Assembly: GCA_963693365.1 (NCBI GenBank)
Contig: CAVNZM010000008.1
Location: forward strand, 9,672,001 to 9,736,000
Reading direction: 5' to 3'
Length of the DNA: 64,000 bases
Origin: Amoebidium appalachense
Taxonomy: Eukaryota > Ichthyosporea
Shown: positions 12,780 through 35,761 of the stretch, in pieces
Position numbering within the stretch: the stretch's first letter is position 1
Layout of the letters: every line of letters begins with the position of its first letter
Notes under the pieces: generated by a model
The model's input: only the letters and a program-made list of their open reading frames with translations
What the model was told of the DNA's origin: nothing
Databases searched by the model: none
Position numbers and translations under genes: made by a program

Positions 12780-14760
12780 GATATATATCCATAGTAGCTA
12801 TATGTATAAAAAATGCCGCACATACTGATGAACGAGGTAGATCAGTGAGCGCAAGGCCCCCCCCACGTGTCCCCTACTAAAAACTGCGGCTTCTGCTCAG
12901 TGTAGGCGCAGCGGCCCACGCGCCTGATCGATGGCGGTGCATGTATGCCATGCGTATGTACTGTACATCATCGATCAATGTATGATACATTACATAGCGG
13001 TCCGGTGACTGATTCTAAATTGATGATCGGATGTGTAACTCCTGAGTCCTGACTTCGATGTTACACGTAGGCAGCACAGTACGTACACAGCACCGTGCAG
13101 GGCTCAGTGGGCAGCTCTTTTCTTTTTCAAGCATTTTTCAAGGCTGCTCATAATAGTATTTATGTAGTCACTCAGTCGCGTGCACTGTGGCAGAAGCGCT
13201 AGCGATGCGTCCTGTGATCACGTCGCACAACCCCTCTCCTGCATGCCTTGAGCCAGGACCCTGGCTGTGCAACGTCCAGCAGCAACGTCTCCCACGCGTA
13301 CGACTCATCGCCTCAGAGTCCCGGCCAGCTACAGCCTGACAGTGTACGTTGTTGTGTCACTCTAGGCCCAATGCATGTGCTGTGAGCACCGTGAGTGACC
13401 ATCTGTGATGTGACAAGGTGCGACCAAGTAGCTATAGGCTAAATAACACATTCACGAGACGAGGCCTTGGATGTGACGTCCAAACAGCCGCCCGCACTTT
13501 TGAAAACCTCTCCGTGGCCAGCTATAGGAGGCCTTGGATCCGCGGCCCCCGGCCCCGGGCTGGCCTGGGCCACAGCCTGTCATTGCGAGCTCCGTCCTCG
13601 CTCCGTCCGACCTTCGATCGAATCCGCGCCGTTGCTCCGCAAAAGAAATGCCGCTTCTAATTGAAACTGCCCCAGGATTGTTAAGGGGCTTGGTAAAACC
13701 AGAGCTATAGCCATCTACAGCCCCGCATTTTCTTCTTTTTTTTTTCCGAAGTCTAAACACCGGTACCGAGCACAGCCATGACCTCTGTGTTCGGAGGGCC
13801 GTGTGATATCTATTCAAATCTATTGTCCAATCACAATAGAGGTTATGGTTATCCAATCCATGTCGGGCCCTGCACATTCCAAGATAAAAGTAGCTCGGTG
13901 ATGACGCTATGTGCGTCAGAGGGCCACAGCCCCAGCGCCGCCAGCGCCGCCCAGCCCCAGCGGCTGATATCGATATAACTGCGGGGGAGCAGACCTGCCC
14001 AAGTACCTTTATAAACGCAAAGGTAGATATAGTTGGCCATATGGTAATTATTATATATCAACCAGCATAGTTTTCTTCAAATATTCAGGCGTTTTTCTTT
14101 CTTTTGCTTCGTGGGTTGGCCCCTGCCCTAAATTATCCTATTTTTTATCACTGGAATGTTGGAACGGTCCTGGCATGAGCGGCTCTATAGCCTAAAGGGC
14201 CAGCTGATACATAATGTACTCCTTGCTCGGCCTTCTTCATGTTATATTAAGTGATGTACACTTTGTAGTTTGTATATTAAAAGTGAGCAGTTCTAGTGTT
14301 TTCAGAAGCATTTTACATACCATTTCTCAATTTAATAGGTCCCCAAAACTACTGTCATCCTGGAGACCAGTGTCTCGGACCACCTTCTATGTCGCGACCA
14401 ATAGAATAGTAATCTTCAACATTGTGTGTATAGCGAGATGCCATGATTGGCAGAAAATAATAGAAGAATTCTTCACTTCCTGTACAATGCCTAAGGTTTC
14501 ACTTTGTTGCCGTCTGCTAATATTGGTGGAAATTTTCTTGGTTAACCTCTGCATTTTTGTGGAGAAAATCACGGTTTTTACTTCTTCCTTTTTTCGCTAC
14601 AACATACAGAAAACATGTAATGTAAAAGAGATCGGTGAAGAAGACATACATGAGACAGTCGTGAGAGCGTCATAGGGACAAATATTCGCGTTATGACGGA
14701 CTGCATACCGGATACCCTCTCTGGTATGCAGCGATCTAGACGGTGCATTCCGATGTACTC
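9868..14760. other. Intergenic low-complexity region, no gene recognised
   Basis: The stretch contains G/GT tracts (9900-10080), CA plus C runs (10765-10875), a long G run (10981-11046), an extended CT/C-rich block (11386-12150) with pure (CT)n near 11825-11890, and a mixed-composition region from 12160. Open frames at 13418-13877 and 14214-14675 have no recognisable domain, promoter or splice context and were not called as genes. Confidence 0.5.
12724..12778. repeat. (TAA)n microsatellite
   Basis: About 18 tandem TAA units in intergenic DNA. Confidence 0.9.
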
Positions 14761-14775
14761 CTCCCTATTCGAACG

Positions 14776-14782
14776 TATAAAA
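14776..14782 (+). promoter_or_regulatory. TATA box of the secreted Thr-rich protein gene
   Basis: A perfect TATAAAA lies 149 bp upstream of the ATG at 14931. The downstream sequence is C/A-rich and could be the 5' leader. Confidence 0.5.
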
Positions 14783-14930
14783 CCCCGCGCCGGATGCAGT
14801 TGAGTCCAAAGCCATCGAGCTTCTGTTTCCTAAACATCCTCACAACCAAATAACACCTCCCCTGTTGAGCTTTGCCTTTCTGTTCAAACCCACTTCTTTT
14901 CGCCCAGCATTTGTTGAGAAATCATTCAAA

Positions 14931-15752
14931 ATGCGTTTGCACTGCGCCGTTTTGGCCGCCCTTGCGGCAACCACCTCCGCCTTCAAGGCCCCCCGCGGTG
15001 TTGGCATTGGTGGTGTCTCGGCCGCAACCATCACTGTGAAGACCACCGATATCACAACTATTGTCACCACATCGCTGGTTACAACAACTGATACCACCAC
15101 ACAGACAAGCACGTCCACGGTTACTGGGACGAACACCGTCACCACCACCGCCACCACTACCCTCCCTGCAGTCACCACCACCGCTACCACAACTCTCCCT
15201 GCCACCACCACCACGGCCACAGCCACCACCACTGCCACCACGACGAATTTCGCCACCACCACCGCGACGGTCACCGCGACGACCACTGTTGTTGCGACGC
15301 AAACCCCCGAATGGGAACCCCCCGGCTGCCAGGGAAATTGTCTGTTGAGTGAGAGCGTAGTCCTTTTCACTGGCCAGGTTGGGTATCTGAATGACCCCGC
15401 AACGGGCCAGCCGCTTTACTCGCACGTTACTCAAGGCCGTAAGTTCCTCAAAACATACTTCAGTGCTCCTTATGGAACATGGCTGCGCTTATTTAAGGTC
15501 AGGACTGGGTCGTTCGGTCTTCAGACCTTGGGTAAGGCTGAGATAGAGAGGCAGTCTTCGACTCCTGCACGCGCAGCTGGGGTTGCCGCCAAGTCGTACA
15601 CGAACGAAGATGTTTTCATTACCACGGTGGGCAAGTGCGTTGGACCCGGCACCTATGTTTGGCGCTGGCAGAACACTGCCAACCGCAAGCAGTTCTACAC
15701 TGGTGAGATTGCTGCCTGGACTATTGATGATGAGGATGCGGCCGATTGCTAG
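14931..15752 (+). CDS. Secreted or surface Thr-rich (mucin-like) protein, single exon
   Basis: The 273-residue ORF starts at the ATG giving an N-terminus with a basic residue and an Ala/Leu hydrophobic core, a credible signal peptide cleaved near residue 17-18 (Thr-Ser-Ala). Residues of roughly 30-125 are almost entirely Thr with Ala, Val and Ser, typical of a heavily O-glycosylated stalk. The remaining C-terminal domain of about 140 residues is of normal composition, with four cysteines (two in a Cys-Gln-Gly-Asn-Cys motif, one central, one terminal). There is no membrane anchor or intron. Part of the N-terminal frame extends upstream of the chosen ATG, but the signal peptide decides the start. 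The C-terminal domain is not recognised. The gene differs from the other host genes in being intronless with a clear TATA box. Confidence 0.75.
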   Translation: MRLHCAVLAALAATTSAFKAPRGVGIGGVSAATITVKTTDITTIVTTSLVTTTDTTTQTSTSTVTGTNTVTTTATTTLPAVTTTATTTLPATTTTATATTTATTTNFATTTATVTATTTVVATQTPEWEPPGCQGNCLLSESVVLFTGQVGYLNDPATGQPLYSHVTQGRKFLKTYFSAPYGTWLRLFKVRTGSFGLQTLGKAEIERQSSTPARAAGVAAKSYTNEDVFITTVGKCVGPGTYVWRWQNTANRKQFYTGEIAAWTIDDEDAADC

Positions 15753-16864
15753 AAGTCTTCTTTGTGTAGAATCAGCGGACTAGTAGATGAAATTTTCTTT
15801 CTTTCAGGGCTAGTAGATAACCTTCTCTCACTGACAGGGTGGTTTGAGGGTGTACGTGGCTAATAATAGTTTGGATGCGGTATGTAGACAATAGATAAAA
15901 GAGTAATAGGTCGGTGGGTTTTGACAGATGGAGAGCATTCATAATAGTGGGTTGGTGTAGTTACTTTTTTGATTTGGTTTTGGGCTAGTATGTATGTTGT
16001 GTACAAAAGGAGTTCAAGCGTGTATTCCAATCATCAGAACCTGCTTTACACTCAATGGCAACAACAGGCCACACTTGTTTTAACCTGTAGCTTTGTTGAT
16101 ATCACAACAACTATATATTTTCAGGTAAAAAGGTCATGTGCGGCTATGCATGTACATAATAGAGACACACGTGCAACGGTTCACTGCTATTGGTTGGAGA
16201 CATCTTTTGTTTTTCTGCGTGGTTTCCTGTCAAGGTCCCACCTACCATGGCGGATTGGGGAGAAATTGTTGATACTGAGCCAAACAACAGGCTTGGGAGT
16301 TACATGTACTTACGGGCAAACATCTAAACAATAAACGAAACGGGAAAAAAAAAAAAAAACGAAGATCAAATTTACCTTGGTCTCCTCCCCCCCCCCCCCC
16401 CCCCTACCCCCTCCCCGTTCAGTCACTGTGGGTGGTTTTCTTTCTCTCTGCCCGACCCCTCCCCCCACCCCCAACCCCCCACCCCTATCCCGACCCCTTC
16501 TTCATACCGCTCCCTTCACCCCCTCCATTCTCCAACCCCTTTTTTTCGCTCCGATTAATGTGTGCGTGTACAGTTTGTGTTGTTGTGTGTATGTGCTTTG
16601 TGAGTGGTGCGTGTGCGTGCATTCTGCAGTTTCGAATCATTCAATAGTATTTTACTTTAAATTTATTCTGTTTTGTTAACGAGAATCTGATGCCCTTTAG
16701 GAGTCCCTCATGGAAACTACCATCTCTCACTATGCACCGACTATACAGTAGCTAGGGTGCTAGTGGTGCAATCAGATACCTATTATAAAAGAACACACCT
16801 TCAACGGTGTGCATGTGTGTGTGTGATCATGACACTGTGTGTATCATGTGTGTCTGTGTAACAC

Positions 16865-16910
<46 letters not shown>

Positions 16911-18760
16911 TGGGCAAATCGTGCGGGTGTGTTGTGAGTGTGCCTTGCCAACGTATCTGCCTCTCTGCCTAGGCCTGGACATGCAATGCGAGTGTGTTTG
17001 TGTGACACGCGGCAAGGTCATATGTTTGGTTGGGTGGTCTCAGCGTGATTAACAGGTGGACCAGGTGTGTGTGTTGTTGGCTATGCACTGCGGCATGTAT
17101 TGTGTGCCCCATTAAGAGAGGAAGGCGGGGCCCGGGGGGAGGGGGGGAGGGGGGGGGGGGGGGGGGGGGGGGGCGCTCTCCGTATAATTATAATGCCAGT
17201 ATTCCATGGTGCCCGTGCTCTAGGAGACTTGTGCCGTAAGGCTTGTGTGGTCACGTGTGTGCCCCCGGTTTAGATATGTGTACACTGATGTGCAGCCTTT
17301 ATTCGTGGGTACTGTAAGCTGCAATCATGACAGGCGAACATTTTAGCAGTCTGAGAAAAAAAAAATTCACTATAATACTAAGTAGCACTGAAAAGAGCAT
17401 GATGTTTTTATTCTTAGCTGTTCCTCACTTGACTCCCAGAACTTCAAACCAGGTTCAACTTTCAGGATGCAGTGTCAATGATACGTTTGAAAATTCCAGC
17501 CGTTTTTTTTAAAAAGAGCATATGAACCATAACTTGCCCGACCTTAATGTACGTATGCATGTACCCCCTCTCCCCTCTCTCCCCCCTCCCCCCTCCCCCC
17601 TCCCCCCACCCCCACCCCACCACACACATACACACACACACACATACAAAAAAAAAAAAAGGGGGGGGGGGGGGGGCATACAAAAAAAAAGGGGGGGGGG
17701 GGGGGGGGGGGGGGGGGATAGCACGTCACGTCATAGTACCTAGAGTTATCGACTCGATTCTCGGGTGAGTAACCGTCAATTATGATGGAGACAAACCAAA
17801 ATTTAATGTGTTCAACTGAAGAGCGATCACGTATGCCTTGTACATGTAAATAATGAGCATAGTTTTCCCACAATCCAAATCCAAAAACGGTTCACTATTC
17901 GTCTGCCTGCCTTCTGTTGCCAGCTTTCGGCGACCTGTTAACGCTAGGGGCCCCGTTTAATACTTGCTGTCAGAAGAGGTACACGTGCATGCGAGCGTGA
18001 CTTTCTGGCAAAGGCAAATAACGCCATGCCTGCTGAAGAGAAACGGGAAGCAAGTTGCTTGCAATCAGAAAACTCGGTCACATTTATCCTGATTGATCAT
18101 TGAATCAGATGACCAACAAGATCGTGCATTGATTGTACATGTCGGAAACTGTCATTACGGTAGAAAAAGTAAGTTCGCAGTTGACACGCGTACAGTCATT
18201 CATGTATGTATGGTGTTTTACTGTTGGCATACCCTGGCATCATCACACATACGCACCTGCACACGCCACGTAAACGCACGCACACACACACGCACACACA
18301 CACACACCCCTGCACGCGCACACACCCAAACACACACAGACAGACAAGCACGCGTTCGCGCGTGCGCATACATATCACACACACGCACACACGCTGACCG
18401 GGACACACACACAGAGAGAGACACACACAGACGCACACACACAATGTGCCCCTGTCCTCTGGAATCTGTCTTTAAATTTCCAACAGCAGTGGTTTTGGAA
18501 ATTTATCTTTATAGCTCATAGCCCAATCCTGGGCCACTGTCTAATGCAAGAAAGTGTCGTTGGCAAGGAGAGAGGGAGGGAGAAAGAGAGAGACACACAC
18601 AGACAGACAGAGAGAGACGAACAAAGAGAGAGAGAGTGAGCTAGCGCTAAGAAGAAGGGAGAGAGACGGGGGGGGGGGGGGGGGAAGGGGGTAAAAGTGC
18701 AATAGCCGAAAAATTGGAAAAAGAGAAAAGGGTGTTTTTTTTTTTTTTTTTTTGAGGGAA

Positions 18761-18793
<33 letters not shown>

Positions 18794-18959
18794 AAAAGTG
18801 CAATAGCCGAAAAATTGGAAAAAGAGAAAAGGGTTTTTTTTTTTTTTTTTTTTTTGAGGGAACGGGGGGGGGGGGGGGGGGGGGGGGGGAGGGGGGGTAA
18901 AAAAGTGCAATAGCCGAAAAATTGGAAAAAGAGAAAAGGGGGGTTTTTTTTTTGAGGGA

Positions 18960-18997
<38 letters not shown>

Positions 18998-19067
18998 GGA
19001 TAAAAGTGCAATAGCCGAAAAATTGGAAAAAGAGAAAAGGGGTTTTTTTTTTTTTTTTTTGAGGGAA

Positions 19068-19100
<33 letters not shown>

Positions 19101-19416
19101 AAAAGTGCAATATGTAGCCGAAAAATTGGAAAAAGAGAAAAGGGTTTTTTTTTTTTTTCTTTGAGGGAAAGGGGGGGGGGGGGGGGGGGGGGAGGACATT
19201 ACAGAGTCATTTTTGGGTGGACTCAACAAAAAGACGAAAGACATGTACAACGAAGAGCACACACGTGCGCGCATACTGCTCTACAATTTGTCCTCGCAAA
19301 AGCTTTTTATTTCAGTAATTTTTGAAACACAGCAGGTGTCCATCGCCGGGTACCATCACCACGGTGGATAGGAATTCAATAAAATTTTTTTTAACATTTT
19401 TAACATTTTATATTCC

Positions 19417-19457
<41 letters not shown>

Positions 19458-19637
19458 AATGGTCATGTTTAATGTAATGTGGCAAAAAGCCAAAGAAAGA
19501 AAATCTAATTTAAAGTTTAGAATAGAAAACAGGCAGGTGCATAGCAAACCCACATACAGGCCAGAAGTCCAGATCACTAGAGAGCACACATACCCTACGA
19601 CGTCCCTATTCAATCCCTTTTATGCCCCCTCCGTGCC

Positions 19638-19673
<36 letters not shown>

Positions 19674-19956
19674 AAAACCAGAGGGAGGGAAATAAAGAGG
19701 GAGAGAAAAAGAGAAAGAGAAATGGAACAAACAAACAAACAAAAAAATAAACAAACCAAAAATTGGTACAGAAGGAGAAAGACGGCGGGATTGATGAAGA
19801 TTGTTTTACAGCCCCCGCATCCAGGGGTGTCCAAGTATCATTACCACATTTCACACAGAGCCAACCACTCCAAAATCCCACCAATCAAATCCGGAGTAAT
19901 CATCATCTTATCCACCAATGATTAATCCCATCTGTAGAGTAGGATAGCCTAAATTC
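15753..19956. other. Intergenic region, low complexity and minisatellite
   Basis: The stretch holds (GT)n at 16869-16908, G runs at 17140-17173 and 17660-17717, CA-rich DNA at 18240-18443, the five-unit minisatellite described separately, a C run at 19417-19456 and a poly-A run at 19640-19668. No coding exon was recognised. The 3' end of the glycogen synthase gene begins at 19957. Confidence 0.5.
18691..19195. repeat. Minisatellite of about 100 bp with embedded T and G runs, five units
   Basis: Each unit reads GTAAAAGTGCAATAGCCG, then AAAAATTGGAAAAAGAGAAA, then a T run of 9-20 nt, GAGGGAA and a G run of 25-40 nt. Units start near 18691, 18791, 18897, 19001 and 19098. Unit length varies only through the homopolymers. 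The Pro/Lys/Phe ORFs on the minus strand are artefacts of this array. Confidence 0.85.
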
Positions 19957-29498
<9,542 letters not shown>

Positions 29499-30047
29499 CT
29501 GAGAGGTGTGTGTGTGTGTGTGGGGGGGGGGGGGGCGGGTTGGATGGGTAGGTATTTTTTGGGGGAGGGGGGAGAGGGGGAGGGGGGAGAGTTGGGGGGA
29601 ATTTTGTTCGGTTGTCTGTTGTCGGGTGTGGTCGGCGGACAAAAACTAATCATGTTGACAATGTGATGAAGATAAAAAATTGCAGCATATACTAAGGGTA
29701 ACACTGTGCATGGTACCTTACACTGTTTTATGCGGGTGTGTGATGTTCTTCTTCAGGGGGGGAGGAGAGGGGGAGGGGGGAGAGATCAGGTTCAAGGGCA
29801 AGCAAGCAGTAACGGAAGATGCCACTGGCGGTGGTTAGAGGAGTTGAGCTTACATGGGGTGAGTGTAGGGCCTGGGGTATTGGTGTCGGTGGTATGATGA
29901 ACTACAAGTATGAACAGGGAGAGTGAGCATCGAATAAATATTCATGGCATAGTCACACTAACTGGAGCATTTTAAGAAAAAGGAGATGGATCTTTGAGAT
30001 GTGTTATAAGAAGAGAAAACTCGTCAAGGGGGGAGGGGTTGGGGGGG

Positions 30048-30152
30048 TTTGAATGCGTCAAAAACTACGAAGTACACAAGAACAAACGGATAACACGATG
30101 CAGAATGCAAGCCATACATAAAGAGTATGCATAATAAGCAGAAAAGGGGGAG
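30048..30152 (+). repeat. Interspersed repeat copy, 5' part
   Basis: Almost identical to the first 105 bp of the copy at 37084-37300 (TTTGAATGCGTCAAAAA, AACGGATAACACGATGCAGA, GAGTATGCATAATAAGCAGA), which suggests recent spread of this subfamily. Confidence 0.75.
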
Positions 30153-31038
30153 CTGGGTATAAAGAGCAGGGAGTAGGGGGGCGAGGGGGGGAGAGGGGGG
30201 GGTAGGGCAGAGGAGGAAACACCACATCGGAGACTCGAGGACGTAGTATTACGACACGCCAAACAGAAATCAAGTCATGGATCCAGCAATAACTGTAGCC
30301 CTATTTCTCTTTGTATCTACTGGTAAACCTATTAACGCATAACAGCCACCTGCTCTATTGAACAAACATACATACCAGCCATATCCATGCCACGCTAAAG
30401 TTAGGTGCTGTAAATACCACAAACAACACATGGCACAGCAAAGAGCACACAGGTCATGCATGCAGCAAAGGCAAACTCACCACAGTGGAACTTGCTACAT
30501 ACTAAGCCTCATCTAACAAAAGCATAACCACAGCTACTTGGAGCTACAAAGCTCCATTTCTTTCTATTATGCAAGGGAATGCTTTCGGCAAGATCTTGAC
30601 TTCAACTTTACAGGCGAAACAGAAGCATGCGAACCACCCCAAATCTCGACATTCGCGTGAGTGGTGCAGGGGACGCCTCTAAATTCTACACCTTGGTTGC
30701 CTTCAACTGCGTGCTGTAGTGCTTATGGGCGCTATAGAAGCATGTAAACTACCCTCCACCACCACTTCACTCAAACATGCTAAACAGACAATCTTCGACC
30801 ATTTCTTTCTTGCAGTTTGGAGTAAGCAACATGTGCATTTCGTCAAGGAAAACTATGGCCTACAGGCGCAGAAAAAGCACACAATCTTCTTACCTGCTCA
30901 CTCGACCTTTGGTTGATGGATATAGTTTCACCGCTCAGCACAAAACCATGCCCATCGTGACCAGAAAAAACTATACTCACTTCTTCTACTCCCACGTTGC
31001 AACGGTTTCTGCGATAACGTTTAACCTTGGAAGGCTTT

Positions 31039-31045
31039 TTTTATA
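31039..31045 (-). promoter_or_regulatory. Candidate TATA box for a minus-strand transcript (possibly glycogen synthase)
   Basis: TATAAAA on the minus strand, 1.5 kb upstream of the first recognised glycogen synthase exon. Splice-donor-like GTGAGT and GTAAGA motifs follow within about 150 bp on that strand. CCAAT-type motifs lie upstream at about 31200-31240. No coding start exon was found between here and 29498, so this assignment is tentative. Confidence 0.25.
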
Positions 31046-31429
31046 CCGAGAGGAGTTAGTATTAGTCTTTGAAACAATTGCGTCATATATAGGGCCAAAG
31101 CCTGCCCAATGGGTGTTATTTTGCTTTAGAAAAAGTGTGGATGCGTGCGACACTATAGACTAATTAAAATCTGGTTAATTGACTGCCTAATAAGGCTATT
31201 GTATGTGATTGGTTCGCAGTGCCTCCATTTGATTGGTTTGATCAATAACCCCCGTGGCGTCATGGCTTTTTCGGGTGGAATAAAAAAGAGTCTTACATCC
31301 TATGTATGTACATATGCACTCATGACTCAAAACTGATTAATATGCTGAGCTTGTGTTATGTTTTCAAGGGTCTTCCCAGTGTCTAACATGTCTTTACATC
31401 CATTGTGCATTAAAGTTCTGTTATTTCAG

Positions 31430-31604
31430 TTTGGCTGAGCTGGAAAACGAGATAAGACTTCAAGATCGAAGAGCTGCAGCTGTAGCCTACAGTCAGCCCC
31501 GACGGTCCCCGGCGCCCCGAACTTCGGCCGACGTACAAAGGAATTCACGAAGGCTAAGAATTCAGAGACTGCTGGAACCGACGTTTGTACTAGTATATAC
31601 GTAG
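31430..31604 (+). CDS. Possible terminal exon of an unidentified plus-strand gene
   Basis: A good acceptor (TTCTGTTATTTCAG) opens a 57-codon frame ending at a TAG. The peptide begins Leu-Ala-Glu-Leu-Glu-Asn-Glu and is Arg-rich, unlike surrounding low-complexity ORFs. No upstream exon could be tied to it with confidence, although an open frame of 128 codons runs at 30777-31163 on the same strand. Function unknown. Confidence 0.2.
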
Positions 31605-32662
31605 TAAAGGGGGGGGAGAGGGGGGAAAGGGGGTGGGGGGAGGCCTAGGGGGGTGAGGGGGGGGGGGGGGGGGGAAGCCTCAGGAGGGTTGGGATAACTA
31701 ATACGTGTACCACCCTCTCAGGTTTCAAATTATTGCAGCGCAGTCATAAAGGGAAGCCCCAGGCCGGGGGCAGGAAGAGGGTCCGAGGAGGGGGGGGGGG
31801 GGGGGGGGGGAGGGTTGGCAGTAGTGTATTACATCTCATGGTGTTTTGATTTGTGCAGGCAGTCCTGCTGCCAGCCGCACATCATTGTCAATGATTGATA
31901 TCATGGCATTATCATACGTTTCACTGGCACTCGGAATGAGACATACACAGGTATTGTCAGCTACTAGACATGCACAATGATTTGATAAATAATAATCATT
32001 ATGGTGTTGGGGCCTCGTTGACAATATTAAAGCATGCGTGTTCAACTTGACACCTTTCACTTTGATCAGATTCTACTAGGCCAATAATAAGTACTACCTC
32101 TTCGCCATTACAAATCTAATCATACATGATACTTTTTAGGGCCACTCAACGTCTGGTGCTACGCTGCCCGCTTGTGCACTTTTGTGCTTTTGTGCGCATT
32201 CATGCCAGTGTGTGTGCACGTTCCTGCCACGTGTTCGTGTCAGTCGGATTGCCGGTGTGTGTGTGTGTGTGTGAAAGTGTGTGTGTGTGTGTGTGTGAAC
32301 GTGTGTATGTGTTTATGTGTGTGAACGTGTGTATGTGTGTGTGTGTGTGTGTGTGTGAACGTGTGTATGTGTGTGTGTGTGTGTGAACGTGTGTATGTGT
32401 GTGTGTGGGGGGGGCGCGCAGCGGCGCGGGGGGAGGAGGGGGGGGAGGTATCCTACTTCAATTGTGTATGTAAATGGTAAATGACACGAGGGGAGGGAGG
32501 GGCGGGGAGGGGGGGGGGGGGAGGGGGTTAGAAAGCGTTACAGAATACTAAGCACACATAAAGTACACATTGACCACAGGCAACACAATAGGAACGGAGG
32601 GGCAGGGAGGGGGAGGGGAGAGGGGGGAGGGGGGAGGGGGGGGGGGGGGGGGGGGGTAATAA

Positions 32663-32835
32663 TTATTGTCGTGGTGAGGCTCTTCTTGAGAGGAATGCCA
32701 GCTGGCTGCGTAGAACGGCCAGACTGCTTTCACTATGCCTGCTCACAGCTAGAAAAGGCTCCATGGATTGACGCCTGGTTGATAGCTCCTGTGTGTGTGC
32801 AATCGCATTAGTAACGGAGAGAGGGACGGAAGAAG

Positions 32836-32869
<34 letters not shown>

Positions 32870-34248
32870 GTCGAAGGTTGTTTTTGTGTGGGGAGGGAGG
32901 GGGGGGGGGGAGGTTGAGTTGGTATGAGCATCATATGGGAGAGGGGATGGTGCAGCCTTATTTATTTTATTTTATTCTTATTGGGAGGCGGGGGGGGGGG
33001 GGGACTATGTGTGCATTCGTGGGTGGAAAGGCAAACGAGTATAGGAGCTATTTAAACCGGCAACTCGGACACGAAAAGGGAAACCGCATGAAAGAGGGCA
33101 AGGTCCAAAGGAGACACTGCCGGGAAAAAAAAAAAATCTTGGGGGGAGGGGGGGGGGGGGATATGGTAGATACCTGCTGCATGAGGACCATTCTGCGAGC
33201 CAAATCCCCCGTTGGGACCATGTCACACTTGGTCACCACCGTCTGATACTTGACTGATCCCCTGTGTGTGCGTGCAGCCACATCAATAAAACACGCAAAT
33301 AGAGTCTATATAGCGGAGTCCCAAAACAAACCGCGCTAACAGTGTACTGTATGTATACCACACACATAGTGCCCCATATCAACACTGTGCACGTGTCCCA
33401 TAGAAATGCCTCAGTATTTATACTGCACACATAGTATCGTGTATGTTTGTGTGCGTGTGCACGTGTGTGTGTGCAGTTGCGACCATGCGCGCGCACCCGT
33501 GCATGTGTGCGTGCATGCGTGCATGTATGTATCAAAACAACACGCACATTGTGTCATATATCACCATCGCTCACATCGTGTACATGCTCAACACAGCACA
33601 GATCGTCACCCGCCTCATTACCCCACACATAGTGTCCCATACAATGTATGCCAACCATTTGCTTGCACGTGCAGCCACACGTGTGATACAGTATGTGTTA
33701 ACTAGTATGAAACGGATAGCCCGTCATGATTCAAGTAACATTTCATATCTTGAGCTTGATATCTACGGCATGCAGTGTTTACTAATTCAAACTTAATTTA
33801 TCTATTTTATAATTATTATTATTATTATTAATATTAATACTATTTTTTATTTTTTGTTTTTATTTTTATTTTTTATTTTTTTTTTTGGGGGGGGGGAGGG
33901 GGGAGGGGGGTAAATGCTGCAGTGCACAGTATGGAGTCCAGATATGTACAACAACAAGGGTGTGCAGAAAAAACATCATTATATTCGTGGAATACACGCA
34001 TCAACTCCATTTAGGCACCAAAACACACAGGGGAGGGGGGGGGGGGGGGGGAGAAAGAGAAAAGGGGGGACGGGGGGGGGGGGGGGGGGGGGGTAAACAA
34101 ACATTGCAGCACCTACATGAATTAGTACCAAAACCACCCTGAGAAAAACCCACAACCAACTGTATCCTCATCCATAATCGTCCAAACACACACAAGCAAG
34201 AATTACCCAGCAATGCTGGAAGTGAGAAATGTCGATATACAGGTGCGA

Positions 34249-34284
<36 letters not shown>

Positions 34285-34723
34285 AGGCACTCACCCGTCC
34301 AGAAAGTCAAGAAAGTCACGATCTGACGGTTTGAACCCATGTCGGGCATCAATTAGAACAAAGACACGCTGGAGAGACTTCCTCTCCCGAAGATATACGT
34401 GCATCTGTAGTGGGAATATTAGTTTTCTGGTTAACTAATTCATTTGGCGGGAATAACTTTTTTTTGTTTTTCCAGCAGGTCTCCGAAGATTCTAGAACCA
34501 TAAAAACCTATATTGTTCGTGTGACATGACGCTCAAACCAAAAATACGAAGATTTATGGGAGGGATAAACCATAACCACAAAAGGTAATATGTTAGACCC
34601 ATCTGCATTCTTTTCTTTCTGCAATTCCATTTTAAACTCTACCGACGAATCTCACACTCCTGGGCACATCTCCGAAAACTTGTTTGTAAAAACCAAAAAA
34701 CACGAACCCCCACCGGAGGGGAA

Positions 34724-34764
<41 letters not shown>

Positions 34765-35310
34765 GCGCAGACGACAATGCAAACTGAGCAAACCGGTGTA
34801 GCCACCGTCTTATCGTTCCCATCACCTCCGTCTCAATGACCCCCCCCCCCCCCCCCCCCCTCCCCCCGCCACACCCACACCCACACCCACACCCACACAC
34901 ACCCACACACACCCACACACACACCCACACACCCACACACCCACACACACACACACACCTCCCACACGCTAAACATACACACACACGCACACGCGCGCAC
35001 ACATAAAGACATGATCACCACAACCATTGCCATTCCTCCATCGTCCATCATCCCACCCACCCAAACATCCCCCCCCCCCCCCCCCCCCCCTCCCTCCCAT
35101 CCGCCCTCTCCCTCCCCTTCCCTCCCTCCCCGCCCTCACCTTCGAAAAGGGGGGAAAAAAAAGGGGGGGGGGGGGAGGGGGGGGGTCTGTGGCACACCCT
35201 CCCCACACCCTCCCCACCTGAAAAGTTCACCGACATACACATAATGCATGTACGAACGGACACACGACCGCACTCGCACACACACACTCACCAACGCACG
35301 CAAGCATCAT

Positions 35311-35364
<54 letters not shown>

Positions 35365-35695
35365 ACCCCCACACACACACACACACACACACTAGCACAC
35401 ACGTTTGTGCACACACGAACAACATACCAAGTCCACCCATGTCGTTTTTTTGTCATCACTTGCAAAGGCAAACCCGTAGCCAGGCAAATCCACAAGCCCG
35501 AGCCGTCCGGAGAGATTGTAGAAATTCAGCCTGGAAAAAACAGGTATGTGCACAGAGGGATAAGTCATACATCATGTCATACTAGGCTTGTTATAGTTTC
35601 TCATTCTATTCCGAGATCCTTTCTTGTTCTCATTTCTTTCTTTCTTTTTCTTTCAGTCACGGAGAAAAGGTAGGGAGAGGTTCTGCGCGCCAGAA

Positions 35696-35761
<66 letters not shown>

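Noticed and set aside
13418-13877. Overlapping ORFs on both strands
   Set aside because: Locally GC-rich DNA opens several frames; no domain, promoter or splice signal supports one.
14214-14675. 153-codon plus-strand ORF
   Set aside because: Cys/Phe/Ile-rich with no domain and no promoter motif; looks like chance in AT-rich DNA.
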